Shown here: positions 5,309 through 6,260 of the stretch, piece by piece
Layout of the letters: each line of letters opens with the position of its first letter
Position numbering within the stretch: position 1 is the stretch's first letter
Source: an uncultured Acidimicrobiales bacterium
Lineage (GTDB): Bacteria; Actinomycetota; Acidimicrobiia; Acidimicrobiales; Aldehydirespiratoraceae
Length of the DNA: 6,260 nt
Reading direction: 5' to 3'
Assembly: GCA_938091985.1 (NCBI GenBank)
Contig: CALKOE010000186.1
Location: 1 to 6,260, forward strand
Notes under the pieces: model-generated
What the model was told of the DNA's origin: nothing
The model's database searches: none
What the model saw: only the letters and a program-made list of their open reading frames with translations
Program-made: the position numbers and the translations under genes

Positions 5309-6244
5309 ATGGCGAGCCTGGGCGTCGACCTCGGCGGCACGAAGATCATGGCCGTCCTCGTCGACGACGGTGAGGTGGTCGCAAAGGCGAAGAAATCGAC
5401 CCCGAAGGTCGGTGGGCCGAGCGACGTCCTCGATGCGATTGCATCAGTGGTTGCCAAGGCCGATCCCGACGGGCGTGCCGACAGCATCGGCGTCGGCGTC
5501 CCCGGGCCGGTCCGACCTGGGAGCGGTGTGCTCCCGCTTGCGGCGAACCTGCCAGGTTGGGACCACGCTGTCGATGTCGCCGCCGGCCTTTCCGAACGTT
5601 GCGCCGGCCGCCGAGTCGTCGTCGACAACGACGTCAATGTGGGCACGCTCGCCGAGGTTCGCTTCGGTGCGGGCGCGGGCGTCGACAATGTCCTCGGGGT
5701 CTTCATGGGAACCGGCATCGGTGCCGGGCTCGTTCTCGACGGCACGCTGCGACAGGGCCCGCGCGGCCTCTCTGGTGAACTCGGTCATACCTACGTCGCG
5801 TTCCGCGATTTCGACGAGGCCCAGATCGGGCGAGGCGAAGTCGAGGACTATGCCGGTCGTCGAATGATGGAGTCTCGGGCGCGAGCCCGATATGAGGGCG
5901 GTGAGCCCACTGCGCTCGTCGATCTCGTCGGCGACGGGCGGATGAAGTCGTCGACCTGGGAGAAGGCACTTGCGGCCGATGACCAGGTGGCGCGCGAGAT
6001 CATCGACGATGCCGCTGAGGTGCTCGCCACCGCGCTCGCCAGCGCCATCGCGCTGGTCGACATCGAGCTCGTCGTGCTTGGTGGTGGGATGGCCGAACGC
6101 CTGGGCGAGCCGTTCCGGGCTCACCTCGAGGCGCGGCTCGAGGCGCGCTCATTTGCCGGTGCGAGTGCGCCGGTGCGAGCAGCAACGCTCGGCGATATCG
6201 GCGGAGCTCTCGGCGCGGCACTGCTCTTGGAACGATTGGCGTGA
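5309..6244 (+). CDS. ROK-family sugar kinase (glucokinase-like) lacking the zinc motif
   Basis: This is a 311-residue kinase of the ROK family, which phosphorylates glucose, N-acetylmannosamine or related sugars with ATP or polyphosphate, or acts as a regulator. The N-terminal phosphate loop is GVDLGGTK (5-12). The catalytic base is expected at D108 in DNDVN. The second nucleotide-binding stretch is MGTGIGAGLVLDG (133-145), and the sugar-binding GELGH is at 156-160. After H160 the family normally has CxCGxxGCxE, binding zinc. Here the matching stretch is AQIGRGEVEDYAG (171-183), with no cysteine left. The only visible cysteine is C98. A late GGGMAERLGE (258-267) also fits the family. ATG 5309 is chosen because the phosphate loop follows it at once. 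The frame is open to 5210, but that part overlaps the upstream gene. The substrate cannot be read from the sequence. Confidence 0.88.
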   Translation: MASLGVDLGGTKIMAVLVDDGEVVAKAKKSTPKVGGPSDVLDAIASVVAKADPDGRADSIGVGVPGPVRPGSGVLPLAANLPGWDHAVDVAAGLSERCAGRRVVVDNDVNVGTLAEVRFGAGAGVDNVLGVFMGTGIGAGLVLDGTLRQGPRGLSGELGHTYVAFRDFDEAQIGRGEVEDYAGRRMMESRARARYEGGEPTALVDLVGDGRMKSSTWEKALAADDQVAREIIDDAAEVLATALASAIALVDIELVVLGGGMAERLGEPFRAHLEARLEARSFAGASAPVRAATLGDIGGALGAALLLERLA

Positions 6245-6260
6245 GCGCCCCCGACGGCAC
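6241..6260 (+). CDS. possible start of a downstream gene, cut by window
   Basis: A GTG at 6241 overlaps the kinase stop codon as GTGA, the same junction used between sigE and its anti-sigma gene. The frame stays open for the six codons left (M-S-A-P-D-G). No product can be named. Confidence 0.3.

Noticed and set aside
5444..6124. Minus-strand frame opposite the ROK kinase
   Set aside because: The kinase motifs on the plus strand explain the region. The antisense translation has no recognisable features.
6125..6179. Tandem repeats: CTCGAGGCGCG twice (12-base step) and GCCGGTGCGAG twice (14-base step)
   Set aside because: They lie inside the kinase gene. The first encodes LEAR-LEAR in frame and both are explained by codon bias and local helix repetition.

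Overview
The window looks like chromosomal DNA of a high-GC actinobacterium. Two WhiB-family proteins (a family confined to Actinobacteria and their phages), a SigE-like ECF sigma factor and a strong G/C bias at third codon positions all point there. The flavour of the proteins (WhiB with a GVWGG turn, a small conserved protein beside a ROK kinase, the VWA protein type) suggests the Acidimicrobiia, but that placement is an inference from memory and was not tested by a search.

Left part (1-2500): the 3' portion of a large VWA-domain protein gene cut by the window edge, then about 680 bases with no intact gene. That stretch holds a possible 61-residue small ORF (1872-2057) and a decayed gene (about 2054-2499) whose pieces resemble the start of a GAF domain and the end of an EAL (cyclic-di-GMP phosphodiesterase) domain in two different frames.

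Middle part (2518-4777): a regulatory and envelope-stress cluster. It has whiB2 with its own promoter and a leader hairpin, a 57-residue tatA that is probably leaderless, a SigE-like ECF sigma factor, and its membrane anti-sigma factor overlapping it by GTGA. A second whiB gene converges from the other strand. The order tatA-sigE-anti-sigma recalls the mycobacterial sigE-rseA-htrA-tatB neighbourhood, where sigma-E control and Tat export also sit together. A perfect 16-bp palindrome lies between tatA and sigE.

Right part (4778-6260): a 236-base divergent intergenic region with two perfect 8-bp inverted repeats, an ECF-type promoter candidate reading into the second whiB, and a promoter, hairpin and ribosome site for the rightward genes. 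Those are a 93-residue conserved-looking protein of unknown function, a ROK-family sugar kinase that has lost the family's zinc-binding cysteines, and the first codons of a possible further gene coupled to it by GTGA.

I see no tRNA, rRNA, CRISPR array, insertion sequence or phage gene. No wholly new system stands out. The best leads are the anti-sigma factor without cysteines but with a Met/Asp/His-rich outer domain, the palindrome at the sigE start, the zinc-less ROK kinase, and the possible sigma-E control of the neighbouring whiB.
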